This document shows positions 62,717-64,000 of a DNA stretch of 64,000 bases, in pieces (position 1 is the stretch's first letter; the number at the start of each line of letters is the position of its first letter). The stretch lies in NCBI RefSeq assembly GCF_900114245.1, contig NZ_FOSK01000013.1:1-64000 (forward strand), read 5' to 3'. Below the pieces are notes generated by a model. It ran no database searches, had not been told where the DNA came from, and saw only the letters and a list, made by a program, of their open reading frames with translations. The translations under genes were made by a program, and so were the position numbers. The DNA comes from Pseudovibrio ascidiaceicola. GTDB lineage: Bacteria; Pseudomonadota; Alphaproteobacteria; Rhizobiales; Stappiaceae.

Positions 62717-64000
62717 TCATCCCAAGGTCTCCCAACTCATCGTTTCAGGACGCATCTCAGCCGGCAGATTGAAGCGCACATTGGCGTACTTGCGGATGCG
62801 CGTCATCACCTTGCGCATGCCCGGCTTCTTCGGAAGCTCACGACCTAAAGCTGTTTCCGTAAAAGGCTTTAGGCCGGAAACTTCACACCATTTCTTATAG
62901 GTGTCATACATTGCTCGACCTGTAATGGAGGGCTCATTCGGGTCCTCTCCCGGTGGCTCTGCAAACTCCAAGCAGGCATCAACAAACTGCTGTATTGGAT
63001 CCAGCTCGGTTTTGTAATCCTGCGTCAGCCCTTCCACGGCAGGTGGAACGTCCAGTCCATCCTCCATGTAGATCTGCAGCCCCTTCAGCATCCAGTTGAG
63101 AATGCCCGATCGCTCGGCTTCAAACTCCGCCAGCACCTCCGCCATGGGCCGCTTCTGCTCTTCGCTGATCCGTACCGACCACGGCACAATCAGCAAGCGC
63201 CTCCAGATCCCGTAGTCATTGCCCTTGATGAACGGCTTATCGTTGCCGCTCATGATCGCCTTGAAGATCGGCGTCATATCGAAGAAGCCCTGATGCAGCC
63301 GCCGCACCTGCATGGGCTCGCCGCCCGTCAGCGCCTTGATCAGCTCCTCCTTCACCGCCTCACCCTTTGGCAGCTCGGAGACACGCACCAGACGTTTACC
63401 CACCAGCGTGGCAAGATCGGGCGTTGCCTGGTCACCGCGCCGCTGGCCCGTGCCTGTCACGCTCTCCGGGTTCAGCTGACCGGCATAATCGCCCATCAAC
63501 CCGCAGATCGCCTCCACGAAGGTGGATTTGCCATTGGCGCCATCGCCATAGAAGAACAGCAGCTTCTGTTCTGCCGTTAGACCCGTCAGACAATAGCCGG
63601 CATACACCTGCAGAAAACGCTGCACACCCACATCGGGCTGGAAGAAATCCAGAAACGCCTGCCACTGCGGACATTCTGCTTTCGGGTCAAAATTCACCGG
63701 CGCGCATTTGGAAAGCCGCATGGCCCTGTTGTGAACAACAGACTCCGGCACCATCACCTGCCCGCCTTCTCCATCAGGTTCAGGGTGCAGCTGCAGCGTG
63801 GCCGTGCGCGTGTTGAATACAAGGCCATCCTCATCCATCTCTTCGGGCGCATAGGTCACATGCGGCAGAGCCTGCACAATCATGCCCTTGATCTTGTTGG
63901 AATTACCGCTGGAAACCGCAAACTTCTTGCGCGCTGTCCGCCTGCCAGAGCGCGCCTTTTTCACGTCCTCCGCATCCTTCAGCAGGGCTTCCTGTTCTTT
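62717..64000 (-). CDS. Phage primase/helicase (D5/SF3 type), 5' end outside the window
   Basis: At least 427 residues of a P4-alpha/D5-like replication protein; the frame is open to the window edge, so the N-terminus is missing. The SF3 helicase core has Walker A FYGDGANGKST, the NPESVTGTGQRRGDQATPDLATLVGKRLV region with the B-motif area, and SGNDKPFIKGNDYGIWRRLLIVPW. A missing N-terminal primase domain is likely. It would unwind phage DNA, plausibly starting at the adjacent CCCTCGCG cluster. Confidence 0.9.
   Translation of the reverse strand, partial: KEQEALLKDAEDVKKARSGRRTARKKFAVSSGNSNKIKGMIVQALPHVTYAPEEMDEDGLVFNTRTATLQLHPEPDGEGGQVMVPESVVHNRAMRLSKCAPVNFDPKAECPQWQAFLDFFQPDVGVQRFLQVYAGYCLTGLTAEQKLLFFYGDGANGKSTFVEAICGLMGDYAGQLNPESVTGTGQRRGDQATPDLATLVGKRLVRVSELPKGEAVKEELIKALTGGEPMQVRRLHQGFFDMTPIFKAIMSGNDKPFIKGNDYGIWRRLLIVPWSVRISEEQKRPMAEVLAEFEAERSGILNWMLKGLQIYMEDGLDVPPAVEGLTQDYKTELDPIQQFVDACLEFAEPPGEDPNEPSITGRAMYDTYKKWCEVSGLKPFTETALGRELPKKPGMRKVMTRIRKYANVRFNLPAEMRPETMSWETLG

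Larger units (their letters stand above)
30465..64000 (-). mobile_element. Prophage with lambda-like head and P2-like contractile tail (incomplete at the right edge)
   Basis: The order from right to left is primase/helicase, terminase, portal, capsid, P2-type tail, lysis genes, then cargo including a putative defence cluster and an antirepressor. All structural classes for a complete myovirus are present. Integrase, repressor and att sites are not seen, so they probably lie right of the window. The left boundary is placed at the antirepressor stop because the genes at 28636-30438 have no phage character; it could differ by a gene or two. Confidence 0.88.

Overview
The window looks like an alphaproteobacterial chromosome segment, possibly a marine Pseudovibrio-like bacterium. 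The genus is a guess from gene content: a bioBFDA-bioZ biotin operon, a tRNA-Lys attachment site, a catechol-type iron uptake locus and an RTX protease. About half the window is accessory DNA.

Region by region. (1) 1-1566: the right end of an element integrated into a tRNA-Lys(TTT) gene. Its tyrosine integrase is broken by one in-frame TGA, and a 45-bp tRNA 3' fragment (att site) is followed by a terminator that probably belonged to the tRNA. (2) 2012-5860: a YbaY-like periplasmic protein and a 1113-residue serralysin-type RTX metalloprotease. (3) 6805-18806: an iron block with a siderophore ABC transporter (ATPase, two permeases, binding protein), a periplasmic Fes-like esterase, a FepA/IrgA-type TonB receptor, a divergent AraC regulator, ferritin, a second TonB-dependent receptor and a MarR regulator. 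Two promoters share an ATGCA-N2-TGCAT operator-like motif. (4) 18912-21233: an ECF sigma factor and membrane anti-sigma factor, divergent from an unusual YceI-cytochrome c fusion. (5) 21290-26287: the biotin operon bioB-bioF-bioD-bioA-bioZ with a candidate BioR box. (6) 26348-30438: a repeat-bearing intergenic stretch, a hypothetical gene, a secreted EEP-family protein and two unrecognised envelope proteins.

(7) 30465-64000: a large prophage, cut by the window edge. It has a lambda-like head module (TerS, TerL, portal, gpW, ClpP-like protease, gpD decoration, gpE capsid) and a P2-like contractile tail (V, W, J, I, H, FI, FII, E/E', T, U, X, D), followed by lysis genes (M15 endolysin, holin-like protein, overlapping Rz1-like lipoprotein) and a secreted nuclease. 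Nearly all genes read on the minus strand. Transcription runs from the primase/helicase at the right edge toward the lysis and cargo end near 31 kb.

The most notable signals are in the prophage. An AT-rich cargo cluster (31865-36312) encodes an Mrr-type nuclease fused to a STAND-like NTPase, beside a membrane/coiled-coil protein and an NlpC/P60-like cysteine hydrolase: a candidate prophage-borne anti-phage system. Two tiny hydrophobic peptides (26 and 30 residues), each with a strong ribosome-binding site and next to hairpins, read against the phage late genes. A perfect CCCAAAC slippery heptamer joins gpE to a downstream E' frame. Seven CCCTCGC repeats lie upstream of the terminus of the primase/helicase gene. 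GGCAACC repeats precede the small terminase gene. The tail sheath carries an insert with two GG-x-GYT repeats.
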